Positions 1-7,472 of a stretch of DNA of 18,958 bases are shown here, piece after piece. The DNA is from Clostridia bacterium (GTDB lineage Bacteria > Bacillota > Clostridia > Christensenellales > CAG-1252). Below the pieces are notes generated by a model. That model saw only the letters and a list, made by a program, of their open reading frames with translations. It made no database searches and was not told where the DNA came from. The stretch lies in contig JAEDHM010000011.1 in the NCBI GenBank assembly GCA_016296985.1, positions 1 to 18,958 of the forward strand, in the 5' to 3' direction. Each line of letters begins with the position of its first letter. Position 1 is the first letter of the stretch. The translations under genes and the position numbers were made by a program.

Positions 1-68
1 AAACCCTCTTCGCCCTTTTGAAATACTACAAGGACCACCACTGACAAAATCAATATCGCACCGATCAA
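1..68 (-). CDS. Possible partial SecG-like 5' end running off the window
   Basis: Reading leftward from a TTG at 66-68, the frame stays open to the edge and encodes a hydrophobic stretch ending in VVFQKGEEG. One membrane helix followed by a Q-K/G-rich turn is what the start of SecG, the small SecYEG translocon subunit, looks like. Only about 22 residues are visible. An in-frame TGA lies five codons upstream and no ribosome binding site precedes the TTG, although a TATGAT box sits just upstream. The evidence is weak: it could equally be a chance hydrophobic frame or the start of another small membrane protein. Confidence 0.22.
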   Translation of the reverse strand, partial: MIGAILILSVVVLVVFQKGEEG

Positions 69-98
69 ACTAGATTTATATCATAAGAATGCTATAAA

Positions 99-146
99 AA
101 AAAAGAGAGGACGTTTCGGCTTGGACCGATTCGCCCTTCTTTTTTA
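99..146. terminator. Imperfect A/T-flanked hairpin, likely terminator
   Basis: An A-rich run leads into an imperfect stem (TCGG at 116-119 with CCGA at 126-129, continuing outward through CG/CG and GG/CC pairs with two internal mismatches) and ends in a T run at 140-145. A-tract on one side and T-tract on the other would allow termination on either strand. The stem is interrupted, so confidence is moderate. Confidence 0.42.
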
Positions 147-267
147 TTTTGGGGTTCTCTTTTACTCAAAACAATTACACGTCTCTTTTTCTTCCTTTTT
201 ATGATCCGGGAAGGGTAAAGATGAAAATCGTCATAATAAATTACAGTTTTAGAAGTATCGTCAATAA

Positions 268-465
268 TCACTGGGACTTGGCTTGGCTAACAGTACCCTT
301 TCTCTCTCAAAACTGAAAGCGCAAAGCGGTCCCGAGCAGATTGATATTATAAGCGAAGAGGGGAAAGGGAGCACCTTTACCCTATCCATACCGCTTCAAC
401 TTGAAGTGCTTAAAAACTTTCCGACTCGGGACAACAATGGGCGTGAGTTTTTCCAAGCACCCTAA
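268..465 (+). pseudogene. Remnant of a sensor histidine kinase C-terminus
   Basis: The frame reads SLGLGLANS, then about 20 residues, then SEEGKGSTFTLSIPL. This matches the end of the HATPase_c domain: a GLGL (G2-box) motif followed by the typical final strands around a G-K-G-S-T-F turn. Nothing else of a kinase is present. An in-frame TAA at 265-267 lies directly before the motif, there is no H-box, N-box or G1 box upstream, and no start codon with a ribosome binding site. It is therefore a decayed 3' fragment, not a working kinase. Its last 56 bp overlap the end of the PIG-L gene on the other strand, which suggests a deletion joined the two genes tail to tail. A short functional ORF beginning at the TTG at 283 is possible but unlikely. 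Confidence 0.6.
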
Positions 466-1189
466 ATCCGCAGGCGGAGAGGGAAAAACGCTTTAAACCA
501 AGGCGCAGGGCGCGAAGTTTTAGATAGGTTTCAATTCCCTTCAAACTTTGATTTTCTCCCTTTTCGTCGGGAGGAAATTGGCTTTTGTGCTCACGTATCG
601 CCTTAATAGCCAACTTTAACCCCTTTTTGGTTTTAAAAATCTTGTTGGGTTTGTTGGTGTAGTAAAAGGCGATAGCATCACAATTTATGCACTCAAGCCC
701 CCACTCTTTGGCAATATGCAAGGCTTCTGCCATAATAAAGGCGTTTGCCGTCGCTTTGCCGACGTTTAGGTGGTCGGCGTGTAACTCGGTAGTCAAGGTG
801 AAATCGGGCGCGAAAACCACTTGCGGTCTTATCCTGCAAATCGCCTTTGCAATCTCGCAAGTCATTGCGTACAAATCGTAATCGCCACCGTCCTTGAAGG
901 ATAAAAATTCAACCTTTTCAACCCCAAGGATGTTCGCCGATTTGATTTGTTCCTCTCGCCTTATTTCAACTAGCCTTTCAGGGCTTATGCTTTCATCAGC
1001 CGTACCGTAACGACCGTCGGTTGCCACCAAAAAGGTTACCTTCTTATCAAGTTTTGTAAGAAGGGCAACCATGGCCCCGGCGCCAATTTCAATATCGTCG
1101 GGATGAGGCGCTACGAAAAGAAAACTGTCATAGGACAACAGGTTGGGCAAGGGTACTGCTTTTTTTAAAATTGCGTTTATAATGGACAT
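410..1189 (-). CDS. PIG-L/LmbE family N-deacetylase
   Basis: This 259-residue protein belongs to the PIG-L (LmbE, BshB-like) zinc-dependent deacetylases, which remove N-acetyl groups from amino sugars and conjugates such as bacillithiol or mycothiol precursors. The signature APHPDDIEIGAG spans residues 27-38 (His29, Asp31, Asp32), and the second metal motif HADH is at 137-140. No signal peptide is visible, so it should be cytoplasmic. The start chosen is the ATG at 1189, preceded by AAGGTGAT. An upstream in-frame GTG at 1252 would add 21 residues that look like translated leader, not family sequence. The last 19 residues run into DNA shared with the kinase remnant, so the C-terminus may have been altered by a rearrangement. 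The substrate cannot be told from sequence. Confidence 0.88.
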   Translation of the reverse strand: MSIINAILKKAVPLPNLLSYDSFLFVAPHPDDIEIGAGAMVALLTKLDKKVTFLVATDGRYGTADESISPERLVEIRREEQIKSANILGVEKVEFLSFKDGGDYDLYAMTCEIAKAICRIRPQVVFAPDFTLTTELHADHLNVGKATANAFIMAEALHIAKEWGLECINCDAIAFYYTNKPNKIFKTKKGLKLAIKAIREHKSQFPPDEKGENQSLKGIETYLKLRALRLGLKRFSLSACGFRVLGKTHAHCCPESESF

Positions 1190-1219
1190 AATATCACCTT
1201 TGTTTATTTTAGACACTGT

Positions 1220-1247
1220 CGCGCTATCCGTCTGATTTTTGAGTAAA
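1220..1247 (-). repeat. Diverged copy A of a dispersed leader repeat
   Basis: On the minus strand this reads CTCAAAAATCAGACGGATA followed by GCGCGACAGTGTC, ending about 30 bp before the PIG-L start. The first part matches the two copies near 10385 and 10555 almost base for base, and the GACAG-GTC extension matches only the 10385 copy. The position, just ahead of a start codon, is the same as in that copy. Its function is unknown. Confidence 0.5.
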
Positions 1248-1463
1248 ACCAAAGTGAATTACTTTGCAATCTTCAAAGCCGGTTATACGCCTTAGCAAAT
1301 TGCTTATCTTTTTCTTTGATTTTCTTCCAAACCGTTGATAATTTCAACAAAATGCAGTCTTTTAGCAACAGTATCTTGATTATACAAAAAAAGAGGTTTT
1401 TTGTAAATACCTAAGAAAAATCAAGGGTTGTATATTCGCTTAAAAAAGGGGAATAATAAGCCT

Positions 1464-1934
1464 ATGAGAGAAACGGTAATCTTTTGTATAGGAAGCGAAA
1501 GGGTGTCAGGGGACAGGATAGGTCCTCTTGTGGGCGACCTTTTGCGCTATAGGTACAACGTACCTTGTTTTGTTTACGGCACCACTTCGGCGCCCATAAA
1601 CGGAATAAATTTGACCGAATATAGAGAGATGGCAAGAGAGAAACACCCCTACGCCGATTTTATATCCATTGACGCCGCGGTAGGTAACAAGGAAGATTTG
1701 GGAAAAATCAAGTATAAGCAAGGGGGAGTAAAAGCCGGAGGAGCCTTGGGCGAAGGGCAAGAGCCCTTTGGTGACGTGGGAATTATGGGCGTTGTTGCCG
1801 AAAGACAAGAAGACGTCCTTGAAGCCTTACTCAACGTATCTTCCTCTTTTGTTACCGTCCTTGCGGAAAAAATAGCAAAAATCGTTGCAGGAGCGATATT
1901 TCACACAACCTCGCAAAAGGTTTCGGAATTTTAA
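1464..1934 (+). CDS. yyaC: YyaC-type spore protein (DUF1256)
   Basis: This 156-residue protein resembles YyaC, a sporulation-associated family structurally related to the germination protease Gpr and to hydrogenase maturation proteases. Family landmarks are the N-terminal IGSERVSGDRIGPLVG (residues 9-24), the VYGT segment (38-41), the ISIDAAVG strand (68-75), and the GDVGIMGVV strand near 103-111. The family is restricted to spore formers, so it is the best clue to the host's lifestyle. The start is taken at ATG 1464, where family similarity begins. The purine-rich AAGGGG at 1446-1451 is far from it, and a TTG at 1428 is an alternative. The biochemical role is unproven even in Bacillus. The gene stands alone and ends at a strong terminator shared with the convergent transporter gene. 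Confidence 0.82.
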   Translation: MRETVIFCIGSERVSGDRIGPLVGDLLRYRYNVPCFVYGTTSAPINGINLTEYREMAREKHPYADFISIDAAVGNKEDLGKIKYKQGGVKAGGALGEGQEPFGDVGIMGVVAERQEDVLEALLNVSSSFVTVLAEKIAKIVAGAIFHTTSQKVSEF

Positions 1935-1935
1935 A

Positions 1936-1966
1936 AAAAAAGCGGAGCACTTGACTCCGCTTTTAT
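1936..1966. terminator. Bidirectional intrinsic terminator
   Basis: A perfect 7 bp stem (AGCGGAG at 1941-1947, CTCCGCT at 1955-1961) with a 7-base loop is flanked by an A run on the left and a T run on the right. It lies between the convergent YyaC and ZIP genes, so it can serve both. Confidence 0.85.
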
Positions 1967-1973
1967 ATTGCGT

Positions 1974-2822
1974 TTAAATAAAGACGATAAGCATACCTAC
2001 CAAAATACCAACAAGCACCGCAAAGGCAGGCGCTTTCGAACGCCACATCAAAATGGATTCGGGCAACAACTCGCCGAAAACTACGTAAAGCATTGCGCCA
2101 CTTGCAAAAGCGAGGGCAACGGTCAAGCCCATAGGACCTACGCTTCCGATTAAAAAGCCGATAATTGCGCCGATAACCGTGGGTAAACCGCTTGCCGCCG
2201 CGATAAGTACGGCGTTGAGAGGTTTCATACCGCCTGAGATAAGGGGTACCGAAACTGCCATACCCTCGGGGATATTGTGAAGACCAATGGTGATTGCCAA
2301 AGATAGTCCGCTTGCCGCAAGCCACTCTGCCTCCCCAACGTAGGCGGCGCCGATAACCATACCTTCAGGCACGTTATGCAAAGCAATAGCGCATGCCATA
2401 ATCAACCCGGCTACAAACATACCCTTGTTGCTTTTTTTATGCTCGACGTAGTGGTCGCTGTGTATCAATTCGTCAATGTCGTCGGCGGTGGAAGGGTGCT
2501 CGCCCTCAACCTTGTGAGTTGCGTGGCTTGTCCTTTTGTCGATTATGTAATTAAGAAGATATACTATTCCATAACCGCCCAAGGTTACGGCAATGGCAAC
2601 TGCCAAGGAAATGGGATCAACGTCGGTGCCGTTGGGTTTTACAGCCTCGGTAAGCAAGTCGAAACAAACTACCGAAAGCATAACGCCACCTGCAAAGGAT
2701 AGCAAAAGAGAGACGATTTTTTTACTGTTCGTCTTCAAAACTGCGCCAACGATACCGCCAATACCCGTACCGCCGATGCCGGCAATCGCCGTTACTAAAA
2801 CAATCCATCCGAGTGCTTCCAT
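1974..2822 (-). CDS. ZIP family divalent metal transporter
   Basis: This 282-residue integral membrane protein belongs to the ZIP family (ZupT-like), which imports zinc, iron or manganese into the cytoplasm. Two metal-site signatures lie in adjacent helices: HNVPEG at 149-154 and HNIPEG at 182-187. About eight hydrophobic helices are visible, split by a hydrophilic, His-rich loop at about 97-133 (SHATH, EHP, HSDHYVEH), as is usual for metal-binding ZIP loops. The start at ATG 2822 is set by a GGAGGG ribosome binding site; nine more codons upstream lack support. The gene is transcribed alone and ends at the shared bidirectional terminator. I see no convincing Zur or MntR box upstream. Family assignment is firm; metal specificity is not. 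Confidence 0.92.
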   Translation of the reverse strand: MEALGWIVLVTAIAGIGGTGIGGIVGAVLKTNSKKIVSLLLSFAGGVMLSVVCFDLLTEAVKPNGTDVDPISLAVAIAVTLGGYGIVYLLNYIIDKRTSHATHKVEGEHPSTADDIDELIHSDHYVEHKKSNKGMFVAGLIMACAIALHNVPEGMVIGAAYVGEAEWLAASGLSLAITIGLHNIPEGMAVSVPLISGGMKPLNAVLIAAASGLPTVIGAIIGFLIGSVGPMGLTVALAFASGAMLYVVFGELLPESILMWRSKAPAFAVLVGILVGMLIVFI

Positions 2823-2939
2823 AATCCCTCCGTATATATACCATAACACTATATTACATTCTCGTAAAGTATATGAAAGGATTTTATGAATTTTTTTTCA
2901 CAATTTGCCTTTTTATTCTCAATCCAAGGTATTTTGTTA

Positions 2940-3827
2940 TCAAGGGTTTCCGTATATTTCCGAATAAACGCTTAGGTCGTTGTGTATAAAACCTAATAAA
3001 AATTTCGTTGTCAAGTGGAAAATAAGGTCCCATTCTTTTTCGATTTTATCGCGAAAGGCAAAGTAATACTCCATTTGCATTGAGGTTCGAATTTCAAAGA
3101 AATCTTTTGGCAACCCTTTTTTTTCTATTTTTTTGATTTTCTCCTCACTGCACTCGCAGTAATAACCGAGAGCAATAGAAAAGGCAATAAAGGCGTTTTG
3201 ATATTTCCAAGCAATGGGACAAGCGTTCTCGTATGCTTCATCGGCTTGCTTTCTTTCGGGCCCGTTTTTAACTTCTATCAACAAGATAGAATCAATTTTA
3301 TAATAGTTTCTATAAGTTTTAATGTTTAGAAACAAATCGGGATCTTGTTCTCTTTGCATTCTTTCTCTTTCTAATTCAATTGCTTTTTGGGTTTTGAGTT
3401 TTACGCTGGGGCAAATTATGGCAAGTATAAAATTTTCCACCAAATTCAACAGTTCTCCGTAACGAAAATAAAACCAAGAAAGAGGTTGGTCATCATCATC
3501 ACGGATGATATATTTTCGAAGAATATAATCTTTTCCTTTTTCCTTGTAGTTGGGGACAATTTTGTTTGTAGCGATATAGTCGATTTGTTCCTCGGACATG
3601 GTTGAGATAATATCCAAAGCGATATTAAGAGAGTGATGTTCTGTATTTTCGGTACGATCTTCAAAACGGCGCCTAACTACTTTTATAACGATATACTCTT
3701 CTATAATTTTTTCCAAAAGAGCTTTGGCCTCATCATGCTTTTCGCCATCTCGTATTTTCATATAAAAACAAGTAGACCCAAAATCGTAATATTCCCTATA
3801 TTTTAAAAATTCTTGTAACGCTTCCAT
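2940..3827 (-). CDS. Uncharacterised 295-residue protein
   Basis: I do not recognise this family. The protein is soluble-looking, rich in Glu, Lys, Tyr and Ile, and mostly helical in appearance, with no signal peptide and no clear membrane helix. A charged stretch with alternating Glu/Arg near residues 150-162 looks like a short coiled segment. There is no obvious metal or nucleotide motif. The start at 3827 is firm because AGAGGGGG lies 4 bp upstream. It follows the small membrane protein gene by 11 bp and almost certainly shares its transcript, so the two probably act together. It could be a cytoplasmic partner of that membrane protein, but this is only inference. Confidence 0.7.
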   Translation of the reverse strand: MEALQEFLKYREYYDFGSTCFYMKIRDGEKHDEAKALLEKIIEEYIVIKVVRRRFEDRTENTEHHSLNIALDIISTMSEEQIDYIATNKIVPNYKEKGKDYILRKYIIRDDDDQPLSWFYFRYGELLNLVENFILAIICPSVKLKTQKAIELERERMQREQDPDLFLNIKTYRNYYKIDSILLIEVKNGPERKQADEAYENACPIAWKYQNAFIAFSIALGYYCECSEEKIKKIEKKGLPKDFFEIRTSMQMEYYFAFRDKIEKEWDLIFHLTTKFLLGFIHNDLSVYSEIYGNP

Positions 3828-3838
3828 AAAAGCCCCCT

Positions 3839-4150
3839 CTATTTCTTTCTCTTTTTGTTGTGTCTGTTAAGAAAGCCTATTAACATAATAGTTGCGCTCA
3901 CCCATATCACCCACCGATCATTAAAAATAGTGCCAACAATCATAACGACTATATACAATACGATTGCCGTACCGTTATTCATAGTATAAGGTGAATCATA
4001 ATTGGGTTTCTTTTCTTCTTCCCCTTCTGCCGGATATCCCAGTTCTATTCTTTTCTGCCTATCACGTTCTTTTTTTTCGGCCTCATCCTTCTTCTTTTCC
4101 GCTAGGACGTGATCCCTAATTTTTGCATAATCGTCTTTTTCTGAATCCAC
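3839..4150 (-). CDS. Small membrane protein with charged N-terminus
   Basis: This 103-residue protein starts at a GTG at 4148-4150 with an AGGAGG ribosome binding site 7 bp upstream. Residues 1-50 are strongly charged (runs of Lys, Glu, Asp and Arg) and probably helical. Two hydrophobic segments follow at about 61-78 and 81-95, and the protein ends in a basic tail. It is likely a two-helix membrane protein with its charged N-terminus in the cytoplasm. No known domain is recognisable. It is the first gene of a two-gene unit with the 295-residue protein downstream. Confidence 0.7.
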   Translation of the reverse strand: MDSEKDDYAKIRDHVLAEKKKDEAEKKERDRQKRIELGYPAEGEEEKKPNYDSPYTMNNGTAIVLYIVVMIVGTIFNDRWVIWVSATIMLIGFLNRHNKKRKK

Positions 4151-4177
4151 TTGAAAACCTCCTGCTTTTTTAAAGTA

Positions 4178-4205
4178 ATTATAGCACGGATTTTCAAAAC
4201 AACAA
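4178..4205 (-). promoter_or_regulatory. Extended -10 promoter of the 4150-2940 unit
   Basis: On the minus strand a consensus TATAAT (4178-4183) is preceded by TGC, giving an extended -10. A weak -35 TTGTTG (4200-4205) lies 16 bp upstream. The start of transcription would fall about 20 bp before the GTG codon, leaving room for the AGGAGG site. Confidence 0.65.
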
Positions 4206-4397
4206 ATTTTGGCGTTTCTTTTAGAAATTTTAGCATTTGTTCTTAATAATTCACAAAATTTCTACAAAAAAAAGAAAAATCCAGATTATTTATAGTTCCT
4301 AAAGCTCAAAAAATCTAATTTCCTAGGTAGATAAAAAAGAAAGTACAATTTTTCTAAAACTGTCTTGTATATCGGTCAAAGAATATTTTTTAAAAAG

Positions 4398-4430
4398 TTA
4401 TACCACAAAAAGAAGGGTATTATTTTTTTA
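4398..4430. terminator. Weak AT-rich hairpin at the end of the eight-gene operon
   Basis: ATACC (4400-4404) can pair with GGTAT (4416-4420), with T-rich sequence on both outer sides. The stem is short, so it is a tentative terminator for the minus-strand operon. The rest of 4206-4397 is AT-rich with no gene I can support. Confidence 0.35.
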
Positions 4431-4432
4431 AA

Positions 4433-5467
4433 TCAACACTCCACTGCAATTTTAATTACGCCCTCTTCTTTGTTTTCAAAAAGACGATAGGCTTCGTCTA
4501 TTTTGGACAGGGGATAGGTATGGGTGATAAGGGGCAACGTGTTTATTTTGCCTTGTGAAATAAGAGATAAAATTTCCTCGCAATCACAACCGTCAACCCC
4601 ACCAGTTTTGAAGGTGAGATTTTTGCCGTACATATCGGGTAAGGGCAAGGTTTGCGCCTTGTTGTAAAGGGCGACTACCGTAACGGTTGCATTGGGCCTT
4701 GCGCATTCCCAAGCAAGGCGGAACGTGGTGTCGGCGCCTGCAACTTCAAGTACTACGTCCGCTCCGCCGTGATTGCTGTTTGCAAGGACAAAATCAAGGC
4801 ACTTGTCGGGCGTGGTGGTTAAAACAGAAGGGTAACGTTTGTTAACAAACTTTATACGCTCCTCATCCTTTTCGCAAAGGATAATCCTTTTGGGATTTTT
4901 GAGCATAGCGCACAACAAGGTGCAAATTCCCGTAGGACCTGCGCCAATGATAAGAACTGTGTCTTCATTGGTTATTTCTGATATTTTTGTTGCCCAAAAA
5001 CCGGTTGCCAAAAGGTCGCCTACAAACAAGGCTTGTTTATCGCTTACCTGATCGGGTATTTTGCAAAGACCTTTGTCGGCAAAGGGAACTTTGACGTATT
5101 CTGCTTGACCGCCGTCAATTCGGCAACCAAGAGCCCAACCGCCGTTTTTGTCGGTGCAGTTGTTTACAAAGCCTTTTTTACAAAAAAAGCACTCGCCACA
5201 AAAGGTTTCGACGTTGACGGTTACACGGTCCCCAACTTTTACGTTTTTGACTTTTTCGCCAACCGCCTCAACTATTCCCACCATTTCGTGACCTAGGGTG
5301 ATGCTCTCAACCGCTTTTGGCACGCTTCCGTGTTTTATGTGTAAATCGCTTGAACAAATGCTTGCAAGGGTAACCTTGACGATTGCATCCCTATCGTTTT
5401 CAAGGGTTGGTTTTTCCTTTTGGACAAATCCGAATTTTCCTTTGGATAAAAAAGAGTAAGTCAGCAT
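4433..5467 (-). CDS. Zinc-dependent MDR alcohol dehydrogenase
   Basis: This 344-residue protein is a medium-chain dehydrogenase/reductase. The catalytic zinc ligands are evident: Cys38 in ICSSDLH, the GHE motif at 59-61, and Asp151 in GDLLATG. The structural zinc loop is complete (Cys90, 93, 96, 104). The Rossmann motif GAGPTG is at 175-180, so it uses NAD(P)H to oxidise an alcohol or sugar alcohol or reduce the carbonyl. Length is normal for the family. The start at 5467 has a GGAGA site. It is the last gene of the operon, 8 bp after the acetyltransferase. The substrate cannot be deduced; threonine/sorbitol-type and secondary-alcohol dehydrogenases all remain possible. Confidence 0.88.
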   Translation of the reverse strand: MLTYSFLSKGKFGFVQKEKPTLENDRDAIVKVTLASICSSDLHIKHGSVPKAVESITLGHEMVGIVEAVGEKVKNVKVGDRVTVNVETFCGECFFCKKGFVNNCTDKNGGWALGCRIDGGQAEYVKVPFADKGLCKIPDQVSDKQALFVGDLLATGFWATKISEITNEDTVLIIGAGPTGICTLLCAMLKNPKRIILCEKDEERIKFVNKRYPSVLTTTPDKCLDFVLANSNHGGADVVLEVAGADTTFRLAWECARPNATVTVVALYNKAQTLPLPDMYGKNLTFKTGGVDGCDCEEILSLISQGKINTLPLITHTYPLSKIDEAYRLFENKEEGVIKIAVEC

Positions 5468-5475
5468 AATTTCTC

Positions 5476-6009
5476 CTACCTAGGCTTTACCGCTTGGGCA
5501 ATTTCTTTTTCAGTTTCTAACGTCGTCCACTTCCCGAATACTTGGGAATCAAGATGGGGGATATACCCCATATCCTTATATCCCAACTTTTTCAAAAGAG
5601 CCATACTTGGGATATTGTCGGGGTGGGTAAAAGATATAAAATCCCAAGTGGGATATTTTTGACGTAGCAAGTTTGTCAAAGCGGACAAGGACTCGAAAGC
5701 AAAGCCCTTTCTGTGTTGGCGATAGTGAAAGGTATAGCCAATAGAAATTGTGCCGTCATTGGGCATAACTACAATTTCGCCTACCATTTGATCACTTTCC
5801 TTTTTACATACGGCAATGAAAAAGGGATTTTCAAGGGATATTTCGTCATTCTTTCTTTTTTCAATCAACTGACGTATTCCCTCAAAATCTTTTGTTTGAC
5901 CTCGCTGAAATTTTGCGCAAATTTCATTGTTGCGATAATCAAAGATAGTTTCCGCATCTTTCTCTTTTACGTTGCGGAGCAAAAGTCTTTTCGTTTCAAT
6001 GCAAATCAT
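5476..6009 (-). CDS. GNAT acetyltransferase, RimJ/RimL-like
   Basis: This 177-residue protein has the usual GNAT layout for the RimJ/RimL type: the opening IETKRLLLRNVKEKDAE, a central strand with GEIVVMPNDGTISIGYTF (77-94), the acetyl-CoA loop RQHRKGFAFESL (98-109), and the closing DNIPSMALLKKLGYKDMG (131-148). It should transfer an acetyl group from acetyl-CoA to an amine on a protein N-terminus, small molecule or antibiotic. The ATG start lies 4 bp after the ADP-ribosylglycohydrolase stop and has only a weak upstream GGT, so translation is probably coupled. The substrate is unknown. Confidence 0.85.
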   Translation of the reverse strand: MICIETKRLLLRNVKEKDAETIFDYRNNEICAKFQRGQTKDFEGIRQLIEKRKNDEISLENPFFIAVCKKESDQMVGEIVVMPNDGTISIGYTFHYRQHRKGFAFESLSALTNLLRQKYPTWDFISFTHPDNIPSMALLKKLGYKDMGYIPHLDSQVFGKWTTLETEKEIAQAVKPR

Positions 6010-6013
6010 AATT

Positions 6014-7102
6014 TTACCGTCTAAAGGTTTTATCTATATACTTTTTCTCCCAGTCCTTATCCTCGCGGTATCCATCGAAAAGGTCGTCGGCAAGGGTAAG
6101 TATAACCTCTTTCAATTCAAGGTTTTCAAGATATTTTTCGGGAATTTTAGATAACCCGAGATATGCGCCCAAAATATTACCCGTTACCGCGCCGGTAGAG
6201 TCGCTATCACCATTATGATTGACCGAGGCGACGACAGCATTTTCAAAATCGTTACTATATCGCAATGCGCAAAAGATAGCGATAGCAAGGGTTTCTTCGG
6301 CAACCCAGCCTTCTCCCAAAAGGTGTATGGCATCAATATCCATAAGGTCGCTTTGAGAAAGTTCTACCGCCTTTTTCATAAGGCTTACAAAATCATCAAC
6401 GTAATTGGCGTAGGGGAAAAGTCGGGGCATTTCTTCAATCATTTCCTCAACGGCTTTAAGAAGGGAATAACCGTCGTTGACTATGTGGTATAAAATATGG
6501 GCAAGTCCTGAAGAGGGGATATATCCCAATTCGTGGCCGTGGGTAATCGCCGAGGCCTCGGCGGCAAGGAGGTCTACTTCTTTAATGGCCTTTTCCTTTC
6601 CAAAATAAATACCAATGGGGGCAACACGCATAACACCGCCACAACCTTTGCTGTTGTTTATGGGGGACAGCACGCTTCCTCTTTTCCCTTGACAAAAATC
6701 GGCTAGGGCAGACAAACAGGTATTCCCCGGGGCGCGCAAGGAAAACAATTCACAAAGGTTGACAAGCCAAGATGAGGTTTCCTCAAGGGGTAGAGGAAAA
6801 CTTTTGTTTTGGGTATAAAACCAATCTTTGTAGCAAAGGGCGATATAGTCGCAGTAATCTCCCTTTTTCCCCATTCTTTTCATTGTTTCCCCAAGCAAAA
6901 GTCCGTTGGCGATAAACAAGGTCATTTGAGTATCGTCGGAAATTTGAGCCACTCCATTTACCAAATCGTATTCGGTAATTCCATTTTCACCATAGCGTTT
7001 GTTTATGGTATATTCGCTTAAAAATTCAACGGTATAGCCTAAAGCATCACCTACCGCTCCGCCTATCAAACAACCGCGAAATGCGTCCTTTCTCTTTTCC
7101 AT
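6014..7102 (-). CDS. ADP-ribosylglycohydrolase family protein
   Basis: This 362-residue protein matches the DraG/ARH fold, which removes ADP-ribose from proteins, nucleic acids or small molecules using a two-magnesium centre. The metal-site motifs are present: GDALG at 18-22, SDDTQM at 55-60, and HNGDSDSTGAV at 297-306. The start at ATG 7102 is fixed by AAGGAGA; 26 further upstream in-frame codons overlap the previous gene and lack family similarity. No partner ADP-ribosyltransferase is visible in the window. DraG homologues are widespread and some act on free ADP-ribosylated metabolites, so a protein target should not be assumed. Confidence 0.9.
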   Translation of the reverse strand: MEKRKDAFRGCLIGGAVGDALGYTVEFLSEYTINKRYGENGITEYDLVNGVAQISDDTQMTLFIANGLLLGETMKRMGKKGDYCDYIALCYKDWFYTQNKSFPLPLEETSSWLVNLCELFSLRAPGNTCLSALADFCQGKRGSVLSPINNSKGCGGVMRVAPIGIYFGKEKAIKEVDLLAAEASAITHGHELGYIPSSGLAHILYHIVNDGYSLLKAVEEMIEEMPRLFPYANYVDDFVSLMKKAVELSQSDLMDIDAIHLLGEGWVAEETLAIAIFCALRYSNDFENAVVASVNHNGDSDSTGAVTGNILGAYLGLSKIPEKYLENLELKEVILTLADDLFDGYREDKDWEKKYIDKTFRR

Positions 7103-7115
7103 AATCTTCTCCTTA

Positions 7116-7472
7116 TCACTTCTTTTTCGTTGCGTTAAAACTTGCGCCCACCAAAAACTTGACAACTTTGTCGGGAGCATCGGGCAACAGTACCGAAACC
7201 CAATGTTTTTTATTCATATGGTAAGCAGGGTAAACTCCCTCCTCTTTTGTAAACGCGCCAAAAAGTTCGAGGGGTAATTTCAAGTTTACCACGTCAATTT
7301 TTTCCTCACTATCAAACCCAAACTTTTTCCTTGACAAAAGCATTACTATGGCGTACCACTTTTTGCTATCTTCGTGGCGCAATGTGGTGGTTATAAAGTC
7401 GTTAGAAAATGGCAAATCGGGGATGGTGCCGTAGGTTTTTTCGCAAAAGGATAAAAACTCTTGTTTCCTCAT
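7116..7472 (-). CDS. MmcQ/YjbR family protein
   Basis: This 118-residue protein is a stand-alone MmcQ/YjbR (CyaY-like fold) member, normally described as a small DNA-binding-type protein of unknown function. The characteristic strand AYHMNKKHWVSV is at 83-94, near the usual position, preceded by a KIDVVNLKL strand. Its ATG overlaps the TGA of the deformylase gene (ATGA at 7469-7472), so the two are translationally coupled. The next gene starts 13 bp downstream. The family name rests on similarity; no specific function is known. Confidence 0.82.
   Translation of the reverse strand: MRKQEFLSFCEKTYGTIPDLPFSNDFITTTLRHEDSKKWYAIVMLLSRKKFGFDSEEKIDVVNLKLPLELFGAFTKEEGVYPAYHMNKKHWVSVLLPDAPDKVVKFLVGASFNATKKK

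Noticed and set aside
1190..1252. Upstream GTG start that lengthens the PIG-L protein by 21 residues
   Set aside because: The internal ATG at 1189 has AAGGTGAT and family similarity begins after it; the extension is leader sequence containing a repeat.
1383..1405. TACAAAAAA/TTTTTTGTA inverted repeat upstream of the YyaC gene
   Set aside because: It is made almost only of A and T runs and could arise by chance; no operator or terminator role can be argued.
1506..1808. Long antisense frame across the YyaC gene
   Set aside because: It is a shadow frame: no ribosome binding site, no protein-family features, while the sense frame has clear family motifs.
2822..2900. Possible Zur or MntR box and -10 elements upstream of the ZIP gene
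   Set aside because: The candidate palindrome matches poorly and several -10-like AT stretches compete, so none is decidable by eye.
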